The notes under the pieces: model-generated
Seen by the model: the letters and a program-made list of their open reading frames with translations, nothing else
The model's database searches: none
Told to the model about the DNA's origin: nothing
Position numbers and translations under genes: made by a program
Shown: one piece after another, positions 42,678 through 54,040 of the stretch
Layout of the letters: every line of letters starts with the position of its first letter
How positions within the stretch are numbered: the first letter of the stretch is position 1
Assembly: GCA_023053685.1 (NCBI GenBank)
Contig: JALIGW010000021.1
Coordinates: forward strand, 14,856,592 to 14,920,591
Reading direction: 5' to 3'
From: Diadophis punctatus similis
Taxonomy: Eukaryota; Chordata; Lepidosauria; Squamata; Dipsadidae
Length of the DNA: 64,000 nucleotides

Positions 42678-42829
42678 TTCCTCTTCCTCTTCCTCTTCCT
42701 CTTCCTCTTCCTCTTCTTCTTCTTCTTCTTCTTCTTCTTCTTCTTCTTCTTCTTCTTCTTCTTCTTCTTCTTCTTCTTCTTCTTCTTCTTCCCTTCTCCC
42801 TTCTCCCTCCTCCTCCTCCTCCCTGCAAC
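42570..42829 (+). repeat. (CTT)n/(CCTCTT)n array
   Basis: About 85 bp CTT, about 60 bp of CTCTTC hexamers, then about 75 bp CTT and CTC units. It ends where a family A unit begins (CCCCCCTCCCTTCTAGCACTG), in the place of that family's pyrimidine tract. Confidence 0.97.
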
Positions 42830-42920
42830 CCCCCTCCCTTCTAGCACTGCTGATGTTACCTAGTTTGGGTGATGAAACATTTGCCCACCCTTCTCAGAGA
42901 CCACCAAGGACCCCTCCTAT
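42830..42920 (+). repeat. Family A unit, degenerate core
   Basis: CCCTTCTAGCACTGCTGATG, TTACCTAGTTTGGGTGATGA, AACATTTGCCCACC. CTGATGA has become CTGCTGATG and the cleavage triplet is lost. Confidence 0.7.
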
Positions 42921-42924
42921 GACA

Positions 42925-44009
42925 GATCTGTCAAATGTTGCATGTTTATACCAAGAGATTCCATACCTACATATTGCTTCTCCACAGTGGGAGAAATACA
43001 TCCAAGATGGAGCCTCAAACGGAGCCTGTCATTTCCGAATCTTCTTCTAAAGAAGAATCCAAATCGGTGCATATTTTTAAGCGAAAAAGGAAATGGGTTT
43101 GAGACCTAGAACTGAGCTCTGGAATAAGCATTTCCTGGAATAAGAGTTTCCAGTAAAACGCCTTCCCATCCACCCTGGGCCTCCTCCTCTGCCCGACACA
43201 CACAACTATTTAATTTTTCCCTGGCATAAAATAATAGAGTGCTGTGTATCTATTACAGATGTAAAGAGATTTAGCCTGCCACAGGTTTCAGAAGCACATT
43301 CAGAGCCCTAACAAAGCTTGATATAATAGGGATTTCTTGCCATTATCCATTCAGCAAGTGTAATAAATGACTCGGCCACAGCCTGCCATATACCACCGGC
43401 CCAGATAACAGTTGAAAGGAGAAAATTAAATTTTGCTTTTGTTGAAACATTATGATTTATGTATTTGTAATATAGACTGCGGTGGGCAATTGAAAAAAAG
43501 GAAGACAAAAAAAAGGAGAGAGATTGCTGAATATACTTCACGGTTAGTGATTGTACCACCGGCTGCTTGAAGTGTGCGAATGCGGCTTGTTTGTGTTCTT
43601 TAATAGTAATAAAATCACGCGCGTTTCCATTAACCTCTTCATTTATGTAGATTTTTTTTAAAGGTTTGTACAGGAAGGTGCTGGGAAGATGCCCCATTGA
43701 TCTAAGCCTCCGAAAAAGAACTCTGTTGCGGCTTATGGACTTGAGGGAAAGAGGCATCTATGCAAGAGACCATGTAGGACAGAAACGACTAGCCATAACT
43801 TTTAGTATTTTTTAAAGTAATAATTTTCTTTAAATGGGGTGTTTTCCTCTTCGTTGCTTCTTAGCAACGCAAGATAATCTTACATCCTCAGAGTTTTCAC
43901 TTTTCGATCTATTGGATTACTGTGAAGCGTGGGAGAAGTTCATGACTTTGGTAGATCAAACTATGAGACTTACTGGAGGAGGATGGCAACAGGAAAAAAG
44001 GAGCTATTC
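42925..44009. other. Unique DNA; possible conserved stretch at 43300-43650
   Basis: An open minus-strand frame (43308-43757) has no recognised domain and no supporting signal, so it is not called. The 43330-43470 stretch is high-complexity and non-repetitive. Confidence 0.35.
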
Positions 44010-44391
44010 ACCTGTCCTCGACTTACGACCGCAATTGAGCCCGATATTTCTGTTGTAAAGTGAGACATTTGTTAAGTGAAGTTTTCCCCAGTCTACAACC
44101 TTTCTTGCTGTTAAGTGAATCACTGCAGATGATAAGTTAGTCACCCGGGTGTTAAGTCAATCTGGCTTCCTCGTTGACTTTGTTAGAAGGTCACAAAAAG
44201 GAATCAGGTGATCCTAAGACATGGCAACCGTCATAAATATGAACCAGTTGCCAAGGGTCTGAATTTTGATCACATGATCATGGGGATGCTGCAAAGGTCA
44301 TAACTGTGAAAAACAGTCATAAGTCACATTTTTCAGTGCCATCGTAATTTCGTCGCAATAAAACGAACTGTTGTAAGTCAAGGGTTACCTA
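44010..44391 (+). mobile_element. CAG...CTG-ended MITE (Tigger-like), copy 4
   Basis: It starts near CACCTGTCCTCGACTTACGA and ends TTGTAAGTCAAGGGTTACCT followed by ATATA. Internal TTAAGTGA blocks are conserved. Confidence 0.7.
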
Positions 44392-44489
44392 TATATTGAA
44401 TATTGCTCAGGGTTGAACTGTGTATTCCTTGGTCCTCTGAGCATGCAGACACACGCAACACTGAAGCTCTTACCTACCAGTAGTGTGTG

Positions 44490-45103
44490 GAGGCAGCAAA
44501 AAAAGGCCAATGCAATCCTAAACTGCATTAACAGAGGGATACAATCAAGATCAAGGGAGGTACTACTATCACTCTATAAAGCCTTAGTAAGACCACACTT
44601 TGAATCCTCCATCCAGTTTAGTCACCACACTATAAAAAGGATGTTGAGACTCTAGAAAGAGTGCAGAGAAGAGCAACCAGGATGATGAGGGGACTGGAGG
44701 CTAAAACATACGATGAACGGTTGCAGGAACTGGGCATGGCTAGTCTAGTGAAGAGAAGGACCAGGGGAGACATGAGAGAAGTCTTCCAATATCTGAGGGG
44801 CTGCCACAGGGAGGAGGGGGTCAACCTATTTTCCAAAGCACCTGAAGGCCAGACAAGGAATAATGGATGGAAGCTGAACAAGGAGAGATTCAACCTAGAA
44901 ATAAGGAGACATTTCCTGACAGTGAGAACAATCAACTGATGGAACAGAAGTTGCCTTCAGAAGTTGTGGGAGCTTCATCACTGGAAGCTTTCAAGAAGAG
45001 ACTGGACTGCCATCTCTCAGAAATGGTGAAGGGTCTCCTGCTTAGGCAGGGGGTTGGACTAGATGACCTACAAGGTCCCTTCCAACTCTGTAAATCTGTA
45101 AAT
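44490..45103 (+). pseudogene. CR1 LINE ORF2 C-terminus
   Basis: It encodes [20 protein letters not shown], then [29 protein letters not shown] and [19 protein letters not shown] and the [17 protein letters not shown] region, with frameshifts near 44620 and 44940. The 3' untranslated end is present to TCTGTAAATCTG. It matches 2101-2757 and 56585-57157 closely. Confidence 0.9.
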
Positions 45104-45947
45104 CTACACTGGTAACAAAATTTATGCAAGCAAACAACCAAAGCTAGAGGCCACTCTTTCCCTCTTAATTCCAATAAAACTAGATTATGCAGTTCTCTTT
45201 CCATCTCTGTCTTGAACCTCTGCCTTGCTCTCTAAAATGAACTCTTTATTATTAATTCGTTTGACCTCTACGGATATTTGTTTTATTTGCACCAATAAAT
45301 TTGGAAGACTTCCAGAGGTGATGATGATATTGCTCAGAGAGAAAGAATATACGGCTGGCATGGAGCTCATCTATGGAAAATTACATATTACATATTAATT
45401 GTTTATTATATTACAGAGTTATACTAAGCTTGCTGACTGATGGACAGATTGGTTGAATTGTATAATATATAATTGCATACAATCAGTCCATTGATCAGCA
45501 GGTTTGCATTCAATTTTCCTAAAATATACTATTTTAAAGCACAATGCAATGCCCCCAAATTTATGCTAATTCTTTATGAATGTCTGTCACAGAATGACAG
45601 ACTGTGGTGTGGTTCTTTGTAGCTGCTCTGAGAGATACAGCAGTCAGTTTTAGTGATTCATAACATTTCAAGGTCAAAGAAATCTATAATGGATTTTTAA
45701 AATCCTCAACACTTAACCAAATTCGTATGTTTTCTTAGCATTTGGCAGTGCAGGAACCACTGAGAAAGTTTTTTTTAAAAAAAGGCATTGTCAGAAACAG
45801 GCCGAAGAATTAGAGAAGCACAAATCAAAAAGTGCATAGCTTCATTAAAACATTTGCTTATCCGGAAAAGAAATTACTATTGTGTTAAAAACAATGAAAT
45901 GAACATTTTGGTTATGAAAGGAACATTTTGGAGAATCTCTATCGCGA
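45104..45947. other. No gene recognised
   Basis: AT-rich unique sequence. Confidence 0.4.
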
Positions 45948-46055
45948 TGGAGATGGAGATTCTCAGCCCTCCAGGTCATGGTTGTCAACTGGACTTTCTG
46001 GCTTTTCTTTGAAGACGTTTCGCTTCTCATCCAAGAAGCTTCTTCAGCTTCGTCT
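45948..46055 (-). repeat. Family B arm
   Basis: Plus strand: GAGATTCTCAGCCCTCCAGG, CAACTGGACTTTCTGGC, GAAGACGTTTCGCTTCTCAT, then CCAAGAAGCTTCTTCAGC. On the minus strand it keeps GAAACGTC intact, with TTGGATGAG in place of CTGATGA. Confidence 0.85.
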
Positions 46056-46934
46056 CTCCAAGTTGCCTTACAAAGAAGTAAGGCTATAAATCCACATTTC
46101 CGCCGTTCAGTACCCAGAGCTTGGGAGAACTTATTGGGGGCAACCATCCCATTGATAATGAACCTATGAGGAGAAACTCATCCCGTAATCAGTTATTCTG
46201 GCAACGCTTCCCGAGCGATATTTTTTGCCAAGCAATATTCAGTCTCCTTATCGACCCTGCTTGCCCCCGAATGCATGCAGGCCCTCCAGTCTCCTGCTTG
46301 CATTTAATACCGAAACATCTGTAAATACTGTAAATCCTATGATCTATTGGACTAATGAAAAAGGAAGTTTATCGCTGCAGTCCAGTGTAAATCTGAGGCT
46401 AACCTCAGTGTGTGGCCAATTTATTCCTGTAACAGGTTTACTTCTTTATCAGGTGTTTGGGGAAGATTCAGACATAAGTAGAACTGAGACGTAATTTGCT
46501 TCAGGGCAGGATTTATGCCTTTCATAGGGTTATTATTTTAACACTCTGATAATCACTAGGAGTATGTTTTGCCATTTGATATTAGTGTGTGCAAGAGCAC
46601 GGGGGGGGGGGGGTGTGAGTGTTTATTTGTTTCACCGAAAAGCTTCATTTCCTTATCAGCTATTCATTTTAAAGAGTTTTATTACATATGCAGAGTGTGT
46701 CAGGGCCTGGACTGAAGTAATTTTATTAGGAGATTTATCCTGCATCAAAGGTTCACTTAGCTGGGTTCACCGTAATGCAATCACAGACTCTCTGCAAGCT
46801 GATTTTCTTTCTATATTTTTTTCTCTCCTGGCGATAAACAATGCCTTTCTCCTCCTTCACTGGACACAAGAGGCCATCTTCATCCGCCATTTTGCTCTGC
46901 CACGAATGTATTCTGGGAAATGGAAATATGCTCG
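46056..46934. other. No gene recognised
   Basis: Unique sequence with a G-homopolymer at 46600-46613. The 46700-46850 part is high-complexity, but no exon is supported. Confidence 0.4.
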
Positions 46935-47065
46935 GTATATCCCAAAGGTGCTTTTCAGGTGGCAACTGGACTTTCTTGTTTTTTCTTTTGAAGACAGGTA
47001 AGAAGCAAAATGTCTTGAAGATGTTTCGCTTCTCATCCAAGAAGCTTCTCCAGCTCTGACAGGAT
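46935..47065 (-). repeat. Family B arm with internal duplication
   Basis: CCCAAAGGTGCTTTTCAGG, CAACTGGACTTTCTTG, then a short inverted piece (AAGAAGCAAAATGTCTTG) before GAAGATGTTTCGCTTCTCAT and CCAAGAAGCTTCTCCAGC. Confidence 0.75.
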
Positions 47066-47277
47066 AGCGAGAAATGGAAGGATTTATATTCCTTGCAGAC
47101 AGCTTTTCATTTGCATTTCTTTTAGAGAGTCATTGAAGCACTTGGAGGTTTATCTGTGTCCTCAGGGTAGTGCAAATGGTTCATGTAGTCTGCAATTTTT
47201 TTCCCTCCGGAAATCCATTCCTACTCCCACACCATTCCAAGGATGTTCATCCCAAATTATATAGCTAAAAGTGTGTG

Positions 47278-47577
47278 GAGATTCTCCGTCATCCAGGTCA
47301 TGGTTGTCCCAAAAGTGTTTTTTTCAGGAAGCAACTGGACTTTCTTGTTTTTCCTTTGAAGACATTTGGCTTCTCATCCAAGAAGCTCCTTCAGCTCTGA
47401 CAGGATAGTGGACAGGATAATCCTTCCATTCCCCATTATCCTGTCAGAGCTGAAGAAGCTTCTTGGATGAGAAGTGAAATGTCTTCAAAGAAAAAACAAG
47501 AAAGTCCAGTTGCCTCCTGAAAAAAAGCACCTTTGGGACAACCATGACCTGGATGATAGAGAATCTCTATAGACTTT
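47278..47577. repeat. Family B complete inverted repeat
   Basis: A left arm of about 120 bp and a right arm of about 125 bp, head-to-head around GACAGGATAATCCTTCC..ATTATCCTGTC. Each arm reads outward from the centre as AGCTGAAGAAGCTTCTTGG, ATGAGAAGTGAAATGTCTTC, AAAGAAAAAACAAGAAAGTCC, and ends GGACAACCATGACCTGGATGA and GAGAATCTC. There is no coding frame. Origin unproven; it shares part of its sequence with family A. Confidence 0.85.
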
Positions 47578-47807
47578 TATGCTCGGTGTATTTTTATGAG
47601 GTAACGGACAAAAAGGGGCGGAAATCTGTTGGAAAAACTGTCAAGAAGAGGCTTAAATCCCAGGAAATCAGATCAATGAATGGCTGGTGGAGAGGCAATT
47701 GATAGACAAGTAGATATCAAAAATGACAATGAGCTTCTGGCCTTGAATGCACACCTTTGCTCTTCTTGGTTACTAGGCAGATTAGAAGATGCTCTCAGGT
47801 GAGCAAC

Positions 47808-48125
47808 AGAAGTTACAATGGCACTTAAAAAAGTGACTTACAACCGTTTTTCACACTTATGACCATTGGAACATCTCCATGGTCAAAATTCAAACGCTTG
47901 GCAACTGACTCATATCTACGACGGTTGTGGTGTCCTGGGGTCACCCGGTCCCCTTTTGCGTCCTTCTGACCAGCGAAGTCCATGGGGAAGCCGGATTCAC
48001 TTAACAACCAGGTGACTAACGTCACAACTGCAGCAATTCACTTAACCACTATGGCAAGAAAAGTTGTAAAATGGGACGTCTTGCTTAGCAACATAAATTC
48101 TGAACCCCATTGTGGTCATAAGTGA
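47808..48125 (-). mobile_element. CAG...CTG-ended MITE (Tigger-like), copy 5
   Basis: GAAGTTACAATGGCACTTAA, then TCACTTAACAACCAGGTGAC and TTGTGGTCATAAGTGAAGC. Both outermost ends are worn away. Confidence 0.65.
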
Positions 48126-49214
48126 AGCTAATTCCAATCAAGACTCAATGCTGAAAAGATTGCCATATGCACCTTTTAATCTGTTAAATAATAAAAGATG
48201 CCCGTAGATTGATGGAATTCTGATGGGACGTCTCCACACAGCTTGTATGGAGATGAAGTTGTTCACCCAGATATTCTTACTGGCCAGTGTTACATTTGAT
48301 GTATTTCTGCATTATTCAAAACTACCTATTGTTGGTATTTTAGAAGCTTTATGCCGGATTCCTCATCTGTCTCTTTATCATGGTTGGAGGCTTGACAATC
48401 GCGTTATTACGACATTATTGTTCATTTCAAGACAGATTAAAAAAGAGCAGATCTGGGAAAAATGAAGGGCTAACATGAAATATGTCATCCGCTGGAGTGG
48501 TAGAATGACTTCAGGGAGGCAGTGCATAAATGGATTTTAATCTAAATAAATACTCAGATAATTATAGAGTAAAATGCCTTCATAAAACTGAAGAGAAGGG
48601 ATTTTCTTTGCAGCATTTCATTTCCAGGAAGTATGATGAGTGAGTGTAAAATATTTAAACTTTTTTTTAAACTGAATTGTTTGCCATCAAGGGCATGTAT
48701 TTTTTTCCAGTTTTAAAAAAAACTTTATTTAACCACAGTGCAGCATATATCTGTGCTTCTTATCAGAAAGTAAACTGTTTTAGCCCCTCTTTGATAAGGA
48801 GAAAAGTCCTTCTCTTTTAAATAATACTTTGATCTGGGGTTTGGATCTGGCTTCATGCAGCCCCTTCCTTGCTCTCTGCCAAAATTCAGCCCAGTGGCAC
48901 ATAATACAATGATAACATTGGATGATTAAGTGAGCTAAACTCAATATTGTTGGAAAGGAGGACAAGAATTTGACATAATAGCTGATTTTACAGGCAGGAA
49001 CCATGTTGGTGAAACTTGGCCATGGTGGAAACTTATGCTGGCATCAAACCTGCCTCTCTACAGGAAAGTAATTAAGGAATCTGTCTTCGTTAATGGATTG
49101 ATTTTAGGAACATAACAGCATTCCTTCCGCAAACCCAGCAGTTCCAGCAAGTTCTCACTCAGAATCTTTGCTTTTGAATTCAACTGAATCCTTAGTGTCT
49201 TGATGACTCCTGAG
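48126..49214. other. No gene recognised
   Basis: AT-rich unique sequence; no exon or repeat is identified. Confidence 0.4.
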
Positions 49215-49547
49215 CAGGGGTGAAATTCAAAATTTTCCCCTACCAGTTCTCTGGGCGTGGCTTGGTGGGCGTGGCAGGGGAAGGATACTGCAAAATCTCC
49301 ATTCCCACCCCACTCTGGGGCCAGCCAGAGGGGGTATTTGCTGGTTCTCCAAACTACTCAAAATTTCTGCTACCGGTTCTCTGAACTACTCAAAATTTCT
49401 GCTACTGGTTCTCTGAACTACTCAAAATTTCTGCTACCGGTTCTCTGAACTACTCAAAATTTCTGCTACCGGTTCTCTGAACTACTCAAAATTTCCGCTA
49501 CCGGTTCCCCAGAACCTGTCAGAACCTGCTGAATTTCACCCCTGCGA
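49215..49547. mobile_element. MITE, GTGAAATYC family, copy 2, with internal tandem repeat
   Basis: It starts CAGGGGTGAAATTC and ends GAATTTCACCCCTG plus CGA. The flanks CTCCTGAG (49207-49214) and GTCCTGAG (49548-49555) match at 7 of 8 bases. As in copy 1, the right flank starts 3 nt after CTG. Compared with 16713-16931 it is longer because a 32-bp unit is repeated five times. Confidence 0.75.
49343..49502 (+). repeat. 32-bp minisatellite, 5 units
   Basis: Five head-to-tail 32-bp units of GGTTCTCTGAACTACTCAAA plus ATTTCTGCTACC, with 0-3 substitutions each, followed by a partial unit. The related MITE at 16713 has one unit. Confidence 0.95.
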
Positions 49548-49701
49548 GTCCTGAGGCTGATTAAACACAATAAAAACCTATGAGACTGTTTTCTCAGGCT
49601 AACCTTATAGGCTGATGCTTCATATCCATATGATTGTAGAAAGTTAGCACCCATCCGTCTCTTAGAAGAATGAACTATTTTGAGAAATACTAAAAAGGCA
49701 G

Positions 49702-50174
49702 AATGTTATATTTCCCCAAGGGGAGAAATGGAGAAACACGCTCTTGGAAAGCAGCCCCCACCTTTCGTAATAGCCCTCAGCAGATGTCAGCACTTAAGAG
49801 ATAAAGAGATAGCTAGCTCTATTCATAAGCAAATACCTTCACCCAAGATTCAACAAAAGTAGGATTAGCCATCAGCCGCAATAGAAATTTCCCAATTGCA
49901 TCACCCACCAAACTTCAACCAAACTTAGCTCAGACATACTCCTTAGATTTGTACATGGCACCATGGGAGTCTGACAACAGCCAATAGAATACATGTTCTT
50001 GCACAGGAACAGGAAGCTCAAGTTCAAAGCCCAAGAGAAAGTATAAAAACCCCTCACTCTCAACTCCATGTGGTCAGCTGTACCAGAATCACATGCGCTC
50101 GGTGGTTCTGTTTCATCAATAAATGTACCCTCTTTCCAATCAGCCTCCAGCCTCCATTTTGTTTCCAGTGCCTT
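49702..50174 (+). mobile_element. LTR-like block (ERV or Gypsy type)
   Basis: TATAAAA at 50042-50048 is followed by AATAAA at 50118-50123 and a short U5-like part ending near GCCTCCATTTTGTTTCCA, the order found in LTRs. The left border (TGTTATATTTCC) is a guess and no target duplication was found. Confidence 0.4.
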
Positions 50175-50199
50175 TCCCCTGGCCTGGACCTGAACCAGA

Positions 50200-50470
50200 C
50201 GGGTGGGATTCAGCCGGTTTGGACCGGTTCGGGCCAACCGGTAGTTATGGTCAGCGGCTGGGCCCACCCACTCGCCCCGGTGCTATCCTGTCTTATACAA
50301 TTGTTGTGGTTTTGATGCAGCGCGCATGTGTGCAAGGTGCGTGCGTGAGCAAAGCTATCCCTTGCTATACAATCGCTGTGGTTTTGATGCAGCGCGCATG
50401 TGCGCAAGCGCCCGCTCTCATTTTCGATTCTGGGCGAACCGGTTGTTAAATTATGTGAAGCCCACCTCTG
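50200..50470. mobile_element. hAT-like MITE, GGTTCGAACC family, copy 2
   Basis: A 271-bp element from CGGGTGGGATTCAGCCGG to AAGCCCACCTCTG, with identical GAACCAGA at 50192-50199 and 50471-50478. A 44-bp segment (CTATACAAT.G.TGTGGTTTTG...) is duplicated inside at 50296 and 50368. Confidence 0.85.
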
Positions 50471-50504
50471 GAACCAGATGGATATTTCATCGCACATGAT
50501 GATG

Positions 50505-50880
50505 AAGATGTCATCCATTCAGTCATGTCTGACTCTTGGTAATTCCATGGGCCAGGTGGTCTCTCCACATCTTCCGATCTTACACTGCTTCTTTGAGTTG
50601 TCCTGTGCTCTGGCTGATGTCAGCTTTGATGGTGTCCAGCCACCGTCTTCTTTGGTGGCCTGGTTTCTTTTTACCGCTAACTCCTCCCAACAGAATAATT
50701 TGCTCAGTTTCTCCAGCAAATTCCCCGGCGTGACACAGCCAAAGTAAGTGAGATAGAGTTTTGTGATTTTGTCTCATACCCATATAGGGATGGACCTTAG
50801 TTTTTCTACGAAGCCCATAGACTCCAAAGGGCTGATCATTCTCCTTCATCCTGGGATGTACTTTAGGTTTGCTGTGATAT
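50505..50880 (-). pseudogene. BovB/RTE LINE C-terminal fragment
   Basis: The plus strand reads CATTCAGTCATGTCTGACTC, TTGGTAATTCCATGGGCCAG, the familiar BovB end. The minus strand gives KPGHQRRRWLDTIKADISQS and TGQLKEAV, equivalent to the GRxxxRWLDxI...L.E.V tail of BovB ORF2, with stop codons afterwards. BovB is an RTE-clade LINE abundant in squamates. Only the C-terminal end remains. Confidence 0.8.
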
Positions 50881-51228
50881 CACTCAGCCCAGAAGAGGCG
50901 GGTGGGAAGAAGCAGCAGCCCTCACCTCTCTTCACACATCATTCGTCTGCTAAACAAAGAATGCAATATGCTTATCTGCTAAAACTGCAAACAGGTGCTT
51001 GGGAGCCTAAGCTTTCCCTCTGTGATGGGTTCATGCATCCATTGTTATGTTAATGGTTTCTATTCAACTTCTGATAACTCTTTTCAGGGTGAGCCGGGAT
51101 AATTGCATGTAATTTAGCACACAACAATAAAACAACAACAAAGATACTTCTGAGATTATAAAGAAAGAGACACTGGCAGGAATGCAGGGTAGACGTTCTG
51201 AGGCAATATAGTAATATTGACCAGTTTT
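50881..51228. other. No gene recognised
   Basis: Unique sequence with no supported feature. Confidence 0.4.
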
Positions 51229-51661
<433 letters not shown>

Positions 51662-51679
51662 GGATTAGGAAATATTGTA

Positions 51680-51701
51680 ACCCTAACCCTAATCCTAACC
51701 T
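51680..51701. repeat. Short telomere-like repeat
   Basis: TAACCCTAACCCTAATCCTAACC: three to four CCCTAA-type units with one substitution, 20 bp after the AG array. Too short for a telomere; an interstitial remnant. Confidence 0.85.
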
Positions 51702-51704
51702 GAT

Positions 51705-52691
51705 TTTATGTGACAAAGGTGGTCTCCCATGTGGGCTGATTCAGATGGGGACATGCATCCCCATCTCCATGTTCGCTGTCATCCAAGTTCTGCTGAGCGC
51801 AGTCTAAGTGCATCTTTTGGTGTAGCTGGATAAGGCAGGTGTGGTCTTTCCAGAGCCACTTTAACTACCTGCAGGTCCTAAGTGTTTCCTTCAGCATCAC
51901 AAGAGGTTCAGGAGGCAAACTCTAGTTCATGAGGCTCAAAATAGCTCCAAATCCCCTTTCCCCAGTCTTTAGAGCAGAAATATCAAACTCATGACTGGTG
52001 TTTTCTTTTCTGCTCCAAGGGCGTTTTCTTTACCTCTCCAATTGTTTCCCTAACTGTGTTGCCAAAAGTTTTCATGCTGAAAGCGTTCCTCTCTTTCTCC
52101 TTGCAAAACAATTTGCTCCTCCAGCTTTTCCACTTCCTTCTTCCTGTTCGACTATTTGCAACCAGGTGATTTATTTCTCCCGCTGCTTAGACCACCCTCC
52201 TCTTCCTCCGTCCTCCTCGCATTACTCCACGTCAACCATGTTTAGTCCTAGTTTTTCTGCACCATCTGCGTTTGCCCAATAAGACTTACATTCATGTTGT
52301 GGCAGACTAGGGGTGATCCCACTACTCATCTGACCACACTCACTGAGGATGACTTGATGCGATGGCACATTTACCAGGTTTTATGGATGAACTGATTCCA
52401 AGATTGCTCCATTTGTGGGAATGCTGTCAATGGCATCATTACCCCACCAGCTTCTTGATCTATTTTGCTTCCCTAGTGAAGGTGACAAAGAGGACTTGCC
52501 CTGGCACATTGGATCAATTATTCCTATAATGTGAGAAATTCTGCAGGCACACTCAGACACCCGGCTTAAATAACTTTCCTCCAGTCCATAAGAAAGTAGA
52601 AAAGTACATCAGCATAAATCGTGCTACATTTGTTGTTGACTCTGTTGTATCTCAGTGGTACTGTCCTTGCTGTTTTAATGTGTGGGACAAG
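51705..52691. other. No gene recognised
   Basis: Unique sequence. No exon, RNA or repeat family is recognised. Confidence 0.4.
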
Positions 52692-53000
52692 AATATAGAA
52701 GCACAGGGCTGGAAGGGACCTTGGAGGTCTTCTAGTCCAACCCCCTGATCAAGCAGGAAACCTTATGCCATCCTGGACAAATGGTTGCCTGTTTATTTTT
52801 TGAAAACCTCCAGTGATGGAGTGCCCACACATTCTGGAGGAAAGCTATGCCATTGATTAACTGTTGTGACTGACATTAATTGTTCTCACTGACAATGTCT
52901 CCTTATTTCTAAGTTGGACCTCTCTTTGAGAAGTTACTTCTTGTCCTCTTCTCAGGTGCTTTGGATAATAGGTTAGCCTCCCCTCAACCTATCATAAGTT
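52692..53000 (-). mobile_element. CR1 LINE 3' fragment
   Basis: Plus strand: GGGCTGGAAGGGACCTTGGA, CCAACCCCCTGATCAAGCAGG, then the reversed coding tail to GGATAATAGGTTAGCC. A small internal duplication (TTAACTGTTGTGACTG) is present. Confidence 0.83.
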
Positions 53001-53007
53001 ATCTTCA

Positions 53008-53210
53008 ATCATAGGTTGTGGGCGCTCCATCACTGGAGGTTTTTAAGAAGAGACTGGACAACCATTTATCTGGGATGGTAGAGGGTCTCCTACTTGAACA
53101 GGGGTTGGACTAGAAGATGCTTGGGCAGGGGGTTGGACTAGATGACCTGCAAGGTCCCTTTCAACTCTGTGAATCTATGAAACCTCCAAGATCCCTTCCA
53201 ACTCTGTTAT
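53008..53210 (+). mobile_element. CR1 LINE 3' end with duplicated tail
   Basis: GTTGTGGGCGCTCCATCACT, CTGGACAACCATTTATCTGG, then two successive tails (GGGGTTGGACTAGAAGATGC and GGGGGTTGGACTAGATGACC), so two 3' ends are fused. Confidence 0.8.
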
Positions 53211-53214
53211 CAAC

Positions 53215-54040
53215 CAGATCTTTTTTAATACGTAAGTCAATGTATGTCCATCATCAACTTCGTTACGGAGTTGAATTGCATACACCTCAGATGCTAACTC
53301 AGGAGTAAAAGTACTAAGAGCTTTGATGATTTAAAAAAAATCAATGGTTAGTTTTGAAAACACAATAGACACAACTGAATCAACCATTACAATATTCAAA
53401 CACTTTTTGTGTCTTCCTGTACCGTTTCTCTCATGAGGTTACTCTGAGTTATTATTTTTCCCATCAGGTATCCTTCTGCTCAGTAACTAAGAGCTCTTCC
53501 GCATTGCTACCAAGTGTGCTGAATATTAAATGTACACATTTCAGGATTCTTGCATTAGTTAATGTCTTTTTCTAGTCCATAGAAAGCAGCCCATCTCTCT
53601 GTTGATGAAATACATACTTCAGAATCAACACAACCAACTCTCTTTCCCAGTTATGCTACACCTGCTAGATAATGCCAATATATTTTACATTTCCTCTCCA
53701 TTCTTAAAACACACCCTTTCAAATTGCAAACCGCCTGTCATTGCTAATCCAGCCACTGTGTAACTAATACAATAAATATGGTCTCCTGTAAAATGCAGTG
53801 AAGTAATGAGCAATTTAATGAGTTAAGCAAAGAAAGATAGAAAGTGAAAATTAGAAACCATGGAAACTACTTTGCTAATCCCAGCAAAGTGCCAGCAGAC
53901 TAATGAAGACAGACGGAGAGTGAAAAGAGGAATGGAAGAAAAAAAACAAAAACCACTAAAGATACAGCTTTAGTCTACTTACAATTTGCCATGTGTTTGA
54001 ACTTCACTTTTTCTTTTCAACATTAGCAAACACATTAGCA
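53215..54040. other. No gene recognised
   Basis: AT-rich unique sequence. Confidence 0.4.

Noticed and set aside
42553..43050. Long poly-Ser, poly-Lys and poly-Arg reading frames
   Set aside because: They are translations of the CTT/CTC microsatellite in different frames. No start context or non-repeat domain supports a gene.
43308..43757. 149-aa minus-strand frame
   Set aside because: No recognisable domain, no splice or promoter signal, composition like surrounding AT-rich DNA.
45948..46055. Canonical hammerhead ribozyme in family B
   Set aside because: GAAACGTC is present, but the core reads TTGGATGA instead of CTGATGA and I could not form a convincing stem I.
46564..47001. 145-aa plus-strand frame
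   Set aside because: Its end runs into a family B repeat and it shows no domain, so it looks like chance openness.
49343..49502. CRISPR-like direct repeats
   Set aside because: The 32-bp units are contiguous with no spacers and lie inside a MITE of a vertebrate genome.
51680..51701. Telomere
   Set aside because: Only three to four imperfect units, with unique sequence on the far side.
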